Notes under the pieces: generated by a model
Databases searched by the model: none
The model's input: the letters and a program-made list of their open reading frames with translations, nothing else
Told to the model about the DNA's origin: nothing
In this document: positions 48,739-57,485 of the stretch, piece by piece
Numbering within the stretch: the stretch's first letter is position 1
Layout of the letters: every line of letters starts with the position of its first letter
NCBI GenBank assembly: GCA_900547035.1
Contig: URFM01000004.1
Coordinates: 1 to 64,000, forward strand
DNA length: 64,000 bases
DNA from: an uncultured Clostridium sp.
GTDB taxonomy: Bacteria; Bacillota; Clostridia; Lachnospirales; Lachnospiraceae
Direction: 5' to 3'
Made by a program: the position numbers and the translations under genes

Positions 48739-50778
48739 TCACACATTCTCTCCCTCTCCGGGCAAATACCCATAAATTCCGCATACGTCAAATGAAATTG
48801 TATTCCTGGCCTGCAAATCTTTTTTCATATCTTCCCACCGGTCAATGAGACAATTATGCACCTTTCCGCAGTATACCTCCCCGTCTTCCTGAATTCGCCT
48901 CACCTTTCCCTTATCTATGCGGTTCTGACAGCGACCTACATAGCCTCTCCCATAGTGGAAATTACACCACCGAACATGCTCTTGAGCCGCAAGTATATCC
49001 AGAATCTCTCCCTCCTCCAGTGCCTTAAGGAACCGGTCCGTGTCTTTCACATATTGAAAGGTTTCCTTAACCGGCGGAAGCGCGGGAAGAATCTTTAAAA
49101 GCTCCTGCATATACGGTCTGTTTTTCACCTGGGCCCGGTTAGACTCCCTCTGCTCAAAATTCAGACCATTCCACAACTCCTCCCGGTCTTCCCCTTCCAT
49201 CCCGGAGAAATCTCCTTCCATCTGGCGCCGAATCCGGCAATAATTCCAATTAAAATCCTTTGCTTCTTCCTCCAGTCGGCTTCCAATTACCCCCCTTCGA
49301 TTCAGAATCCGCTTGCCGCTTCCAAAATCCACCAGGACGCCTCGCCCCCCTCCGCCTCTTTCCTCCTGCTGCATCAAAAACCGAAGCACCGAGCCATTGC
49401 TCTGCATCCGTACGGCAATAGGAATTCTTTTTGGAAATTCTGTCTCTTCTTCCTCTTTCCCAGAACCTGCCGTAAAATACCACCGCAGCTTTTCTGCAGC
49501 TTCCACTCCTGTGGCCTGATCAGAAAAGCATACGGCCGCATAAGTAACCGGCGGCAGCATGCGCAGCTTCCGCTCCACCTGTACACTGTCGATGGAGGCG
49601 GATATGTATTCCACCTGACAAACCTTATGAATTCTTGGATACCGTGACTCAACCATCTCGCAGCACTTCTCTGCCTGCCGGTCAATGATAGTGATTCGCA
49701 GCCGCTCATACCCTTCTACCCTGGAACAAAAGCTCAGTGTTCCGCTCAAAAGAGCTTCCTCAAACACAGCTTGGCCGAAACGTCCGAATCCGGCAATCAG
49801 CAGGTGGGGATTCGGAATCTGCTCCATAATTTCTCTTGCCCCCGGGCTTTTCTCCTTCATCCAGTCTCTGACCCGTTCCAGGCAGTTTTTAAAAATCGGC
49901 TCTCTGAAAAACAACTCTTCCGCTGCCATCTGGGCCATACTAAAAAGCCTCAGCTCAAAAGGCTTGCGTCCCGGAAATTCATCGTAACAATTCTCCATCA
50001 CACGTTTCAGAACCCGATTCTCACAGCGGACTGCCCACCGGGCCTTCCTCTGTTGTTCAAATGCAGTCTCACCCCATTCTCCGGCCCGGTCCAGAATGTG
50101 CTTCAAAATCGTAAAGTTTCCGGGGGAATCCGCTTCAAAGAGAACCACCTCTCCAAAATTTTTCAGGCATTGCCTCGCAAAACTTTCATCTCCAGCCAGT
50201 TCTCCAGGCTCTAAGGGCGGTTTCACCAGAACCCGCTCCCTCTCCAGCTGAAGTTTCCTCTCCTGCTCCAGAATCTGCAGCGGCACCAGAACCGCCATCT
50301 GCTCCCGTTCTTTATCAAGACGCTTTTTCAAATTTTCTTCTCCCAAATTGGAAAGGAACTGAGCGCTCTCCTCATTATAGCCGATTACAAGGATCTGGTC
50401 CTTTCGCCTGAATCTCCTTGAAATCATCTCCATTCTCTGACGAAGCATGGCTTCCAGCGCCCTTAACAGCCAGTACCCTGTACAAAGAGGAGCCAGCCAT
50501 TTGGCTATTTCATAGCATAGCGGCGTAGGTACGCCCACACTTACCGTAGGAGAAAAAGCATATAATTTTAATACGCTGAATAAAACGGTGGATAACAGAC
50601 GGTCATAAACGACCTCTCCCGCATACTTCACTTGTGAATAATACTGAAAACTGCCGGCCAGCGCAATAAGAAAACTCAGCGCCGTAAAAGACATCACCAG
50701 CAGGCTTTTATGACGTTTGATCCATCCAATGACCAGGTTTTGCTTTTTCATATTTTCTACCCCCATCCTGGTTTTCAT
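48739..50778 (-). CDS. Membrane protein with two TrkA-N folds and a RyR domain
   Basis: 679 residues from ATG 50778. Two hydrophobic segments at about 27-48 and 85-110 are followed by two Rossmann TrkA-N folds (KDQILVIGYNEESAQFLSNL near 128 and NPHLLIAGFGRFGQAVFEEAL near 325) and a C-terminal RyR domain near 590-655 (AAQEHVRWCNFHYGRGYVG; VHNCLIDRWEDMKKD). TrkA-N/RCK domains bind nucleotides and gate K+ channels, but no TVGYG-like selectivity filter is visible, so a channel is not proved. Bacterial RyR domains are thought to sense nucleotide-type ligands in conflict systems. Its ATG overlaps the TGA of the TIR gene by one base (TGATG), which implies coupled translation. Confidence 0.75.
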   Translation of the reverse strand: MKTRMGVENMKKQNLVIGWIKRHKSLLVMSFTALSFLIALAGSFQYYSQVKYAGEVVYDRLLSTVLFSVLKLYAFSPTVSVGVPTPLCYEIAKWLAPLCTGYWLLRALEAMLRQRMEMISRRFRRKDQILVIGYNEESAQFLSNLGEENLKKRLDKEREQMAVLVPLQILEQERKLQLERERVLVKPPLEPGELAGDESFARQCLKNFGEVVLFEADSPGNFTILKHILDRAGEWGETAFEQQRKARWAVRCENRVLKRVMENCYDEFPGRKPFELRLFSMAQMAAEELFFREPIFKNCLERVRDWMKEKSPGAREIMEQIPNPHLLIAGFGRFGQAVFEEALLSGTLSFCSRVEGYERLRITIIDRQAEKCCEMVESRYPRIHKVCQVEYISASIDSVQVERKLRMLPPVTYAAVCFSDQATGVEAAEKLRWYFTAGSGKEEEETEFPKRIPIAVRMQSNGSVLRFLMQQEERGGGGRGVLVDFGSGKRILNRRGVIGSRLEEEAKDFNWNYCRIRRQMEGDFSGMEGEDREELWNGLNFEQRESNRAQVKNRPYMQELLKILPALPPVKETFQYVKDTDRFLKALEEGEILDILAAQEHVRWCNFHYGRGYVGRCQNRIDKGKVRRIQEDGEVYCGKVHNCLIDRWEDMKKDLQARNTISFDVCGIYGYLPGEGENV

Positions 50779-52643
50779 CAATATGTCTTCTCCGTCATTT
50801 CCCGGATTTGAACCCTGGGTCCATCCCCCGGAATCGAAAGCTCCGTTTCCGTCAGATTGTTTCCATCCCCCGGCTTTTGCCTGAGGACGATTACCCGGTA
50901 GTCCGTTCCGGAAGGCAGGGACTCCTTAGCCTGGCTGTATTCTTCATAATTATGGACCGGAAGGCCGTTAAGGGCAATGATCACATCGCCGATTTCATAC
51001 TGCTCATGGCTCTCTTGTCCGGGCTCATAACCCACCACCATAAGTCCATAGTCGATTCCCGTCTGTCCCACGCTCTCAATAAACCGGCGGGCTGCGGGCA
51101 CATAAAGTTCCGCATACGCATCCTGCCCCCGGGCCTTTTCCCGATAGAAATCCAGGCAGTTCAAAGCCTCATCGTAAAGTCCAAGATTCAGGAAACGGAG
51201 CATTTTTCCCCAGAGCATTTCCATGTCATCGGATTCCTGAGGAGCAAATTTTTCTCTGGCCTCATTTAGCTTTTCTTCCAGCTGGGCCTGAGCCTCCTGA
51301 AGAGCGTCCTTCTGCTGTGTCAGCTGGCTGCTCTGGCCGCTGAGTTCATTCATCCTTTCCTCGGCCTCCTGCTGCGAAAGGCCGGACTCCATCAGTTCCT
51401 GAACCATCTGGGCCTTAGTTTCCATCAGCTTCATATTCTCCTCACCAATCTGTACTCTCACCTGATCCATGCTGCGCTCTATGGCGTTCCAGCTGCTCTC
51501 CTCCCCGCTGGCCAGGGCCTCCCGGCTGTCGCTCCATGTGGAAGCTTCCAGGGGAATGTAGTAAAGCTGAGGCAGAAAATCATATTTAAAAGCCTCCAGA
51601 GACTCTTCTTTCTCAATCGGGAGCAGCAGATCATTAATCCCGCAGGCAATGATCTGCAGCTCCTCCTCCAATATTTCTTCATAGCATTCCAGAACATTCT
51701 CCCGCACCTGCTGTTCCAGATAAGTGTCCGGGTCTGTTATGTACTCCATAAAATAGGTATTGGAAATGCAGCTTTGTCGAAACTCTTCCAGATAATCGTG
51801 AAGAGCCTGGGAATCCGCCAGTGAAAAAGGCGATTCCTCCAAACCGGAGCGAAGCTCCTCCGTCATAGAAACCGCCTCCGGTTCCATTCCGTAAAGCAGC
51901 CTCCGGTTCCCCTCCAGCTGGCTTAAAAGCTCCTCCCTGCTGGCGGTATCCGGGTGGGCCAGATACTGGCTGCAGGCTTCGTAGGCTCCGTCCATATATT
52001 CTGCCGCCTGTTCCATCTGGAGCAGATTGGACTGTACGTAATAAAGCAGGCTTCCGGTCAGATTCTCCTCCTTTTTATTTGCCGGATAAGCCCGGTTCTC
52101 CGTCAGCCGGTCAAGGCCCACGGCAGCGCCCGCTCCCAGAACAGCCATTAGGACAAATGCCAGGAGAACGGTTTTTCCCAAAGGACGGCGGCCAAGCCGG
52201 CGGCCGATCGCTGGCTTTGACTTCAGAAACTGCCGCAGTTTTTCAATAAAGGCGTCAAAAAACTGATAGTTGGATTCTACGCCGTTTTTATAGCGCAGCG
52301 CGTCAATGGACTCGGGAAGCACCTGAGGGAAGGAAAATCCCCTCAGCATCACCGGAATCACATTTTTCCCGGTCTCCAGAGCGTGTTCAATTTCCAGCCG
52401 GACCCAGTCGTCCTCGTTCCTGCAGCGGTCCAGCGCTCCCGGCGACAGGATCAGCAGAAAATCCTGGCATTCCTCAATCACTGAGTACAGTCTGGTATTA
52501 AAATCGCCGGAGCGCAGGGATTCCACATCGAAAAAGACCTGATAACCCAGCTCCGAGAGCTTGTCCCGGAGGATTTTCGCCGTAGACTCCCCGCCGTCCC
52601 GGCGGTAAGAGATAAAAATATCGTATTTTGGCTGCTTTTTCAT
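50778..52643 (-). CDS. TIR domain - transmembrane - coiled-coil - PDZ protein
   Basis: 621 residues. TIR domain at 5-125: YDIFISYRRDGGESTAKILRDKL, FFDVESLRSGDF, DFLLILSPGAL, and DDWVRLEIEHAL with the conserved Trp and a Glu at the place used for catalysis in NAD-cleaving TIRs. A basic linker (RRLGRRPLGK) and one membrane helix (VLLAFVLMAVLGAGAAVGL, about 160-180) follow. The remainder should be outside the cell: a helical region, a coiled coil at 400-475 and a PDZ domain at about 525-600 (YGLMVVGYEPGQ; YEIGDVIIALNGLPV). The layout suggests signal transfer from the envelope to a cytoplasmic TIR. GAGAGGAG lies before the ATG, 46 bases from the prepilin peptidase stop. Confidence 0.82.
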   Translation of the reverse strand: MKKQPKYDIFISYRRDGGESTAKILRDKLSELGYQVFFDVESLRSGDFNTRLYSVIEECQDFLLILSPGALDRCRNEDDWVRLEIEHALETGKNVIPVMLRGFSFPQVLPESIDALRYKNGVESNYQFFDAFIEKLRQFLKSKPAIGRRLGRRPLGKTVLLAFVLMAVLGAGAAVGLDRLTENRAYPANKKEENLTGSLLYYVQSNLLQMEQAAEYMDGAYEACSQYLAHPDTASREELLSQLEGNRRLLYGMEPEAVSMTEELRSGLEESPFSLADSQALHDYLEEFRQSCISNTYFMEYITDPDTYLEQQVRENVLECYEEILEEELQIIACGINDLLLPIEKEESLEAFKYDFLPQLYYIPLEASTWSDSREALASGEESSWNAIERSMDQVRVQIGEENMKLMETKAQMVQELMESGLSQQEAEERMNELSGQSSQLTQQKDALQEAQAQLEEKLNEAREKFAPQESDDMEMLWGKMLRFLNLGLYDEALNCLDFYREKARGQDAYAELYVPAARRFIESVGQTGIDYGLMVVGYEPGQESHEQYEIGDVIIALNGLPVHNYEEYSQAKESLPSGTDYRVIVLRQKPGDGNNLTETELSIPGDGPRVQIREMTEKTY

Positions 52644-52688
52644 CTGCTCACTCCTCTCCCCATTACTTATAAGTATTGTACCAGACTT

Positions 52689-53510
52689 TCAGGGAATTGA
52701 ACAGAAAAAGGCGCTCAGATACCACTGCAAAATTTGATTTCCGAAAAAAGCAGCCAGACCGGCTCCTGCGCACAAAAATGGACCAAAGGCAAAATGGTCC
52801 TTTCTCCCTTTCCTTCCGGTCAAAATCAGAAAACCGCCGTAAATTCCGCCGGTCAGCACCGCAGCCATAAAGGAAACCAGACAGCGTCTCCAGCCTAAAA
52901 ACAATCCGATTCCCGCCATCAGTTTCACATCCCCGCCGCCGAAGGCCCCTGGTATCATCAAAATCAGCAGGAACATTGGGAGGCTGACAGAGATCATACC
53001 AAGAAGCCGTTCCTTTGCCATCCATTTTGCCAGCTCCCATCCGTCCAAACGGGCGGCCAGCAGTCCGTCCTGAGCAAGAGCCAGAACCGCCAGCAGAAAA
53101 ATGGCGCCGTTCAGGCCGTCGGGAATCTCCATGGTATCCTGGTCAATCTGGGAAACGGCTGTCAAAAGCGCCAGGAACACCAGCATCACTCCGGCATTCC
53201 AGGATATTCCCCAAAATTTTGCGCACAACAGACTGCAAAAACCGCCCCACAGCTCCGTCAGAGGGTAGCGCAGAGGAATTTTCTCCCCGCAGTACCGGCA
53301 GCGTCCTTTTAGCAGCAGCCAGCTGAACACCGGAATCAAGTCCCTCCTGTTTAGCGTCTGCCCGCAAAAGGGGCAGCGGCTTCTGTCCGTGAGAAAATTC
53401 ATGTTTCTTGGCAGACGCCAGACCAGAACATTGACGAAGGAGAAAAGACAGAGGCCTGCCGCTGTCCATAGAATGAGCAGGGCTCCGCTGCCCTCGGTAT
53501 TCCCCAACAT
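52689..53510 (-). CDS. Type IV prepilin peptidase (A24 family)
   Basis: 273 residues. Membrane segments throughout; two CxxC pairs (CPFCG, CRYCG) in the N-terminal cytoplasmic loop; catalytic aspartates in SQIDQDTMEIPDG and in GAFGGGDVKLM. It cleaves and N-methylates type IV pilin-like leader peptides at the membrane. It is complete (bifunctional PilD type). No pilin, ATPase or secretin gene is near, so its substrates are elsewhere. It is 46 bases upstream of the TIR gene and on the same strand. Confidence 0.9.
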   Translation of the reverse strand: MLGNTEGSGALLILWTAAGLCLFSFVNVLVWRLPRNMNFLTDRSRCPFCGQTLNRRDLIPVFSWLLLKGRCRYCGEKIPLRYPLTELWGGFCSLLCAKFWGISWNAGVMLVFLALLTAVSQIDQDTMEIPDGLNGAIFLLAVLALAQDGLLAARLDGWELAKWMAKERLLGMISVSLPMFLLILMIPGAFGGGDVKLMAGIGLFLGWRRCLVSFMAAVLTGGIYGGFLILTGRKGRKDHFAFGPFLCAGAGLAAFFGNQILQWYLSAFFCSIP

Positions 53511-53823
53511 TCTCCAAATTCCCCCTTTGAGCCTCTAATTGGTTCTTATGGTATCACAGGACCAGGAAATGTACAAGGCAGAAATCCCTTCTGGCCTTTC
53601 ATGTGCTTTAGCAGCGGCAATTTTTCGAGGGCACGGGAAGTACCGGAAAATAATCCTTGCGTCCCCCCTCCCGATCTGATACAATAACCTCATCAGCAGC
53701 ATTCAGACTGCTTAAAAATTCAAAACTGCCTGGTTCTCCAGGTATCCTAAGCTGCGTTTCAGCGGCCAGAACACCCTTTACAGAAACGATTCAATTTAGT
53801 AAAATGAAGGAGGAAAAGAAGCA
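53511..53823. other. Gene-free stretch with one of a pair of direct repeats
   Basis: Divergent region between the prepilin peptidase (minus) and the Rpn pseudogene (plus). It holds the repeat at 53741-53788 and the ribosome site AAGGAGG of the pseudogene. Confidence 0.45.
53741..53788 (+). repeat. Direct repeat, copy 1
   Basis: GGTATCCTAAGCTGC, then CAGCGGCCAGAA and CCCTTTACAGAAAC; closely matches 57389-57435 in the same orientation (a few substitutions and one indel). Confidence 0.55.
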
Positions 53824-54890
53824 GTGGGAAAAGCAGACACCGTCACGAAAAAGTACCTGCGGCAAAGCAGTGTATTCGCGGACATTTTTAACTTTTACCT
53901 GTATGGAGGAAGACAGGTGATCAGCCCGGGGCAGCTAAGGGAGCTGGACCCGGCAGAGGTTTCCGTACCCTATGGTGCGGACCAAAAGGGAGAGCCGGTG
54001 CAAAGGTACCGGGATTTATTTAAGGCCCTGTCGGCTATGGAGGACAAACGGGCGGCCTACCTGCTCCTTGGCATCGAGTCCCAGGAACAGGTTCACTATG
54101 CGGCCCCGGTGAGAAACCTGCTCTACGATGCATTGCAGTATGCAAGGCAGGTAGAGGAAACTGCCAGAGTCCACCGGCAGAACAAGGATCATAAGGGGCG
54201 CAGCCGGGGAGAGTTCCTGTCCGGCTTCTACCGGGAAGATAAGCTTCTGCCCGTCATCACTCTGGTGGTGTTCTTCTCGCCAAAGGAGTGGGACGGCTCC
54301 CGAAGCCTGCGGGAGATGATGGCCGCAGAAGCCTGCGGGAGATGATGGCCGCAGAAGACGCCATGATCCGTTCTATGCTGCCGGAATACCGGATTCACCT
54401 GGTTTCCCCGGCCGAGCTGTCCAGGACAGATTTCGGGAAGTTCCACACATCTCTGGGAGATGTGCTGGGCTTTATCAAGTACTCCACCGACAAAGAAAAC
54501 TTGATGGAATGGTTCCAGGGAGAACGGCAGGACGCAGTATTGGGCCAGAACGAAGTAGATGTGTTAAACACTTGTATCAACGCGGATTTAAAGATTCAGC
54601 CAAACGAGGAGGGAGTAACAATGTGTCAGGCGATTCTGGAATGGAAAGCAGATTTGAAAGAAGATTTGAGGAAAGAGATGACTCCGATTCTGAGGGCAGA
54701 ACTCCGGGAAACCGTAACAGAAGAAGTCACTCAACGGGTTACGGAGCAGGTCACTCAGCAGGTTACGGAAAGTACCCAGCTCACCAGTCTGAGAAATTTA
54801 ATGCGCAACCTGAAATTAACCGCAGAGCAGGCTGGCGCACTGCTGGAAATTTCCAAAGCGGATCTGGTACGGCTTATTCCAAAGATTTAG
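53824..54890 (+). pseudogene. Rpn-family gene broken by a tandem duplication
   Basis: It starts at GTG 53824, ten bases after AGGAGG. The first frame (53824-54345, 173 residues) has the family landmarks KKYLRQSSVFADIFNFYLYGG, LRELDPAEVSVPYGAD and LLLGIESQEQVHYAAPVRN. It then shifts at a 26-bp tandem repeat and stops. The second frame (to 54890) carries on with DAMIRSMLPEYRIHLVSPAEL, then an acidic/Glu-rich coiled part (VTEEVTQRVTEQVTQQVTES) and a C-terminal Leu-rich end. Removing one repeat copy restores one frame of about 345 residues. It is one of very few plus-strand genes in the window. Confidence 0.8.
54302..54353 (+). repeat. 26-bp tandem duplication (frameshifting)
   Basis: Two identical 26-base units at 54302-54327 and 54328-54353, each beginning GAAGCCTGCGGGAGATGATG, followed by a partial GAAG. 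26 is not a multiple of three. Confidence 0.9.
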
Positions 54891-55378
54891 AAGGGTAAGG
54901 AGTCGGCTTTGGAGTGTGAGGCATGAGTTATCAACATCAACTGCGGCTTCAATATGAAAATCATGGAAAATATCCAAAACCGTATGAATATTCTTTCTTC
55001 ATCTTCAAAATTCAGTGAGAAACCTCCCAGGGGAAGGCCGATGGCGTAAAAAAGCCAGCGCATCGGAATACCCATAGGTGAGTTCCGGCAACTTTATGAT
55101 TCGGTCCGGAAGAAATTTTCGACATCGCAGACAGCTGCCGAAGCAAAATCCATGATACAGGAGCAGTCCATGGAAACGCGGAAGCAGTATCATATTATAA
55201 TCAGTCAGAAAAAGAGTTCCGTCAAATCCGTGAGGATAGGACGGAACTCCTGCTGCTGTTATGGCACTTAGCGCCCATCTTTCGGGCGCTTATGTGCAAT
55301 CGATACAAAGTACTTGGCAAGGTTCACTCGAGCTTGGTACTTCGTACTGTAGTTTGGTTATTATATGAAACGCTTGGA
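54891..55378. other. Gene-poor stretch with hairpins and ORF debris
   Basis: It holds a 31-codon plus-strand frame with no ribosome site, and an open frame without a start (RIGIPIGEFRQLYDSVRKK, 55060-55200) that looks like the tail of a lost gene. Two strong hairpins: GAGTTCCGTC/GACGGAACTC (55214-55223, 55240-55249) and AGCGCCC/GGGCGCT (55270-55290). No functional gene. Confidence 0.45.
55264..55300 (+). repeat. Dispersed hairpin repeat, copy 2
   Basis: AGCGCCC and GGGCGCT stem. Opposite strand partner at 20592-20628. Confidence 0.5.
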
Positions 55379-56131
55379 TTACCTCACCTGGGCATTTTTC
55401 ATGTAAAGCGACTGCTGAGCCAAAAATCCTTCATCTTCACTGTACCAGTAGAGCTTGATATAATCCTGACCAGAGATATCCACGGTGATGTCCGTAGGAG
55501 AAGTCTTATAATCAAAGAGATAGGAATCCAGAAGGCTGTCGTCATCCCCATATATTTCTAATTCGTACTCATACTCATCCCAGAATCCTTGCTGAGGTGC
55601 CGCCGTCAGGGAAAGGGTGTTATACTGCCCTCCCACATAAAACTCTGCGTAAGCCCCGCTGCCCCATAATTCCAGCGCATCCCCCCACAGGGCATTCTGT
55701 GAAGTGTGTACATTTTCCTTCTTATTATAACCGCGCTTCGCCACCGGCTCCATATCCGCCAAATTCACCGCCGGCACATTGCTTGCCTGCTGATTCTGCT
55801 GACTTCCGCTGTTATCCACAGGAGTTCCCGCCGTGCTTCTGGTCTGAATCGCGCCGTTCACAACCCAAGCTCCATTTCCATCCACCTGATAACCGTCGGG
55901 AGTGATAGTATTCATCAGACAGTAGCCATACTGGTCAAAATAATAGCACTCGGCGGTCCCATCGCCGTTGCCGTCGATCCACTGCCAGGAGCTGGCCGGC
56001 CATGTGCCGTTTCCATAATCATACCACCAGCCGGTGCTGTTCTGAACCCATCCCGCCGCGAATACGGTCACATTCATGGATAACGCAACCGCCGCTGTCA
56101 ATAATCCGCCAATCAGTTTCTTCTTCATCAT
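55379..56131 (-). CDS. Secreted wall-binding protein with NPCBM-like C-terminus
   Basis: 250 residues from ATG 56131 (or the next codon), with GAGGAGG five to eight bases upstream. Signal peptide (LIGGLLTAAVALSMNVTVFA), then three wall-binding repeats (GWVQNSTGWWYDYGNGTWP; SSWQWIDGNGDGTAECYYFD; TPDGYQVDGNGAWVVNGAI), a Gln/Ser linker and a 120-residue beta-rich domain (SGAYAEFYVGGQYNTLSLTA, EIYGDDDSLLDSYLFDYK, VDISGQDYIKLYW). The last resembles NPCBM-type carbohydrate-binding modules. Paralogue of the next gene (56387-57149). Confidence 0.78.
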   Translation of the reverse strand: MMKKKLIGGLLTAAVALSMNVTVFAAGWVQNSTGWWYDYGNGTWPASSWQWIDGNGDGTAECYYFDQYGYCLMNTITPDGYQVDGNGAWVVNGAIQTRSTAGTPVDNSGSQQNQQASNVPAVNLADMEPVAKRGYNKKENVHTSQNALWGDALELWGSGAYAEFYVGGQYNTLSLTAAPQQGFWDEYEYELEIYGDDDSLLDSYLFDYKTSPTDITVDISGQDYIKLYWYSEDEGFLAQQSLYMKNAQVR

Positions 56132-56386
56132 CTTTTCCTCCTCATGATTTGAACTTTTATATTTTGATGCCCGGGCAATCCCATGGATTTCCCGACAAAA
56201 TATCTGTATCAGGAACAAATATGTTTTCCAAAATGATTCCAAAACAGAGAACATCATTCAATAAAGAGGAGTCTTCCTGTCCCATACGGAAGGCGGATTT
56301 TTACCGGCCGGAATCTTTCTTCCGGAACCGCCGGAAAGCTTTGGCAGCGTACCTCCGGCAGTTCCCGGACTCAACAGCAGGTTTGA

Positions 56387-57149
56387 TTATTTGAATTCCA
56401 CATTCTTAAACATCAGCTCCGTCTTGGGGAAACCGACTAACAGTCCCCATTCATCGCTGGTGGTCGCATAAATCTTTACGTAATCCTGCCCCGTGATATC
56501 AACGGACACTTCTTCCGGCTCACTTCTGTAGTCCAGATCATCGGAGGAATACAGCTGTTCATCGTCATCACCGTATACTTCAAAGTATACTTCTCCGTAA
56601 TCCGTAAATCCCTCTTGAGGCGCAACGGTAAACTCCAATTTTGAATACTGCCCGTTCACACAGTATTCCACCCATCCGGATGTGGGATATGGGTCAAGCG
56701 TAAATCCCTCTCCCCAAAGCTGTCCTCTGTTATTCTTTTCATTTTGAAACTTATTGTACGCTCTTGTGGAAACTGGTGTTAAATCTAAGGCACTGGTCCC
56801 AGGCGCACTGCTGTCCTGCTGGCTGCTGCCGCTGGTATCCGCCGATGTACCCGCCGTACTTCTGGTCTGAATTGCCCCGTTCACAATCCAGGCGCCATTT
56901 CCGTCCACCTGATAGCCGTCGGGTGTTGTGGTATTCATCAGACAATAGCCATACTGGTCAAAATAGTAGCACTCGGCAATTCCATCGTTGTTGCCGTCAA
57001 TCCACTGCCAGGAGCTGGCCGGCCATGTGCCATTTCCGTTATCGTACCACCAGCCACTGTCGTTATTTATCCACCCCCCCGAAGGCAGTTACGTTCATAC
57101 CTACTACCATTGCTGCCGTAAGCAGCCCTCCAATCAGTTTCTTCTTCAT
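56387..57149 (-). pseudogene. Wall-binding/NPCBM-like protein, out of frame at a G7 tract
   Basis: ATG 57149 (AAGGAGGAGTCAATC upstream) begins MKKKLIGGLLTAAMVVGMNV, the same signal as the neighbour. At seven G's (57074-57080, C's on the plus strand) the frame runs into TAA after VDK. With six G's it would read FGGWINNDSGWWYDNGNGTWP and continue to 56387 as a 253-residue protein. Its C-terminus (WVEYCVNGQYSKLEFTVAPQEG; VDITGQDYVKIYA) is a second NPCBM-like domain. Either a slipped-strand phase-variable gene caught in the off state, a recent null, or a sequencing error. Confidence 0.75.
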
Positions 57150-57388
57150 GATTGACTCCTCCTTCTTCGTTAAAACGATTATACTCTGATATTCGAGCAT
57201 GTTATTTATAGCTTACCACTCATTCAGCAAAACTGCAAGAATAAATCTTCTCGGTTTTCGCAGTCACAGTCTTCTGTTTTTCCCTCCTTCCGCCGCAATT
57301 TTGTCCGAAACTTATTCCTTACTTTGCTTACATCTATAAGACGACCTGGATGCGGCATCGGTTTTATTTTTTTGAAATTTTTTCCTTA

Positions 57389-57435
57389 GGTATCCTAAGC
57401 TGCCCTTCGGCAGCCAGAATCCCTTTGCAGAAACT
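57389..57435 (+). repeat. Direct repeat, copy 2
   Basis: GGTATCCTAAGCTGC, then TTCGGCAGCCAGAA and CCCTTTGCAGAAAC; partner of 53741-53788. The centre can form GCTGC/GCAGC. Confidence 0.55.
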
Positions 57436-57480
57436 AAAAAAGCTGTGAAATAGGCAGTTACTGTCTGTTTCACAGCTTTT
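57436..57480 (-). terminator. Terminator of the two-component operon
   Basis: AAAAGCTGTGAAA (57438-57450) pairs with TTTCACAGCTTTT (57468-57480); on the minus strand TTTTTTAG follows. It sits six bases beyond the response-regulator stop. Confidence 0.8.
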
Positions 57481-57485
57481 GAAGC

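Larger units (their letters stand above)
57150..57485. other. Gene-free stretch with repeat and terminator
   Basis: Contains the direct repeat at 57389-57435 and the response-regulator terminator at 57436-57480. The rest is AT-rich. Confidence 0.5.

Noticed and set aside
48739..50778. Simple potassium channel
   Set aside because: TrkA-N folds suggest it, but no selectivity filter (TVGYG) is present, and the C-terminal RyR domain points to a different role.
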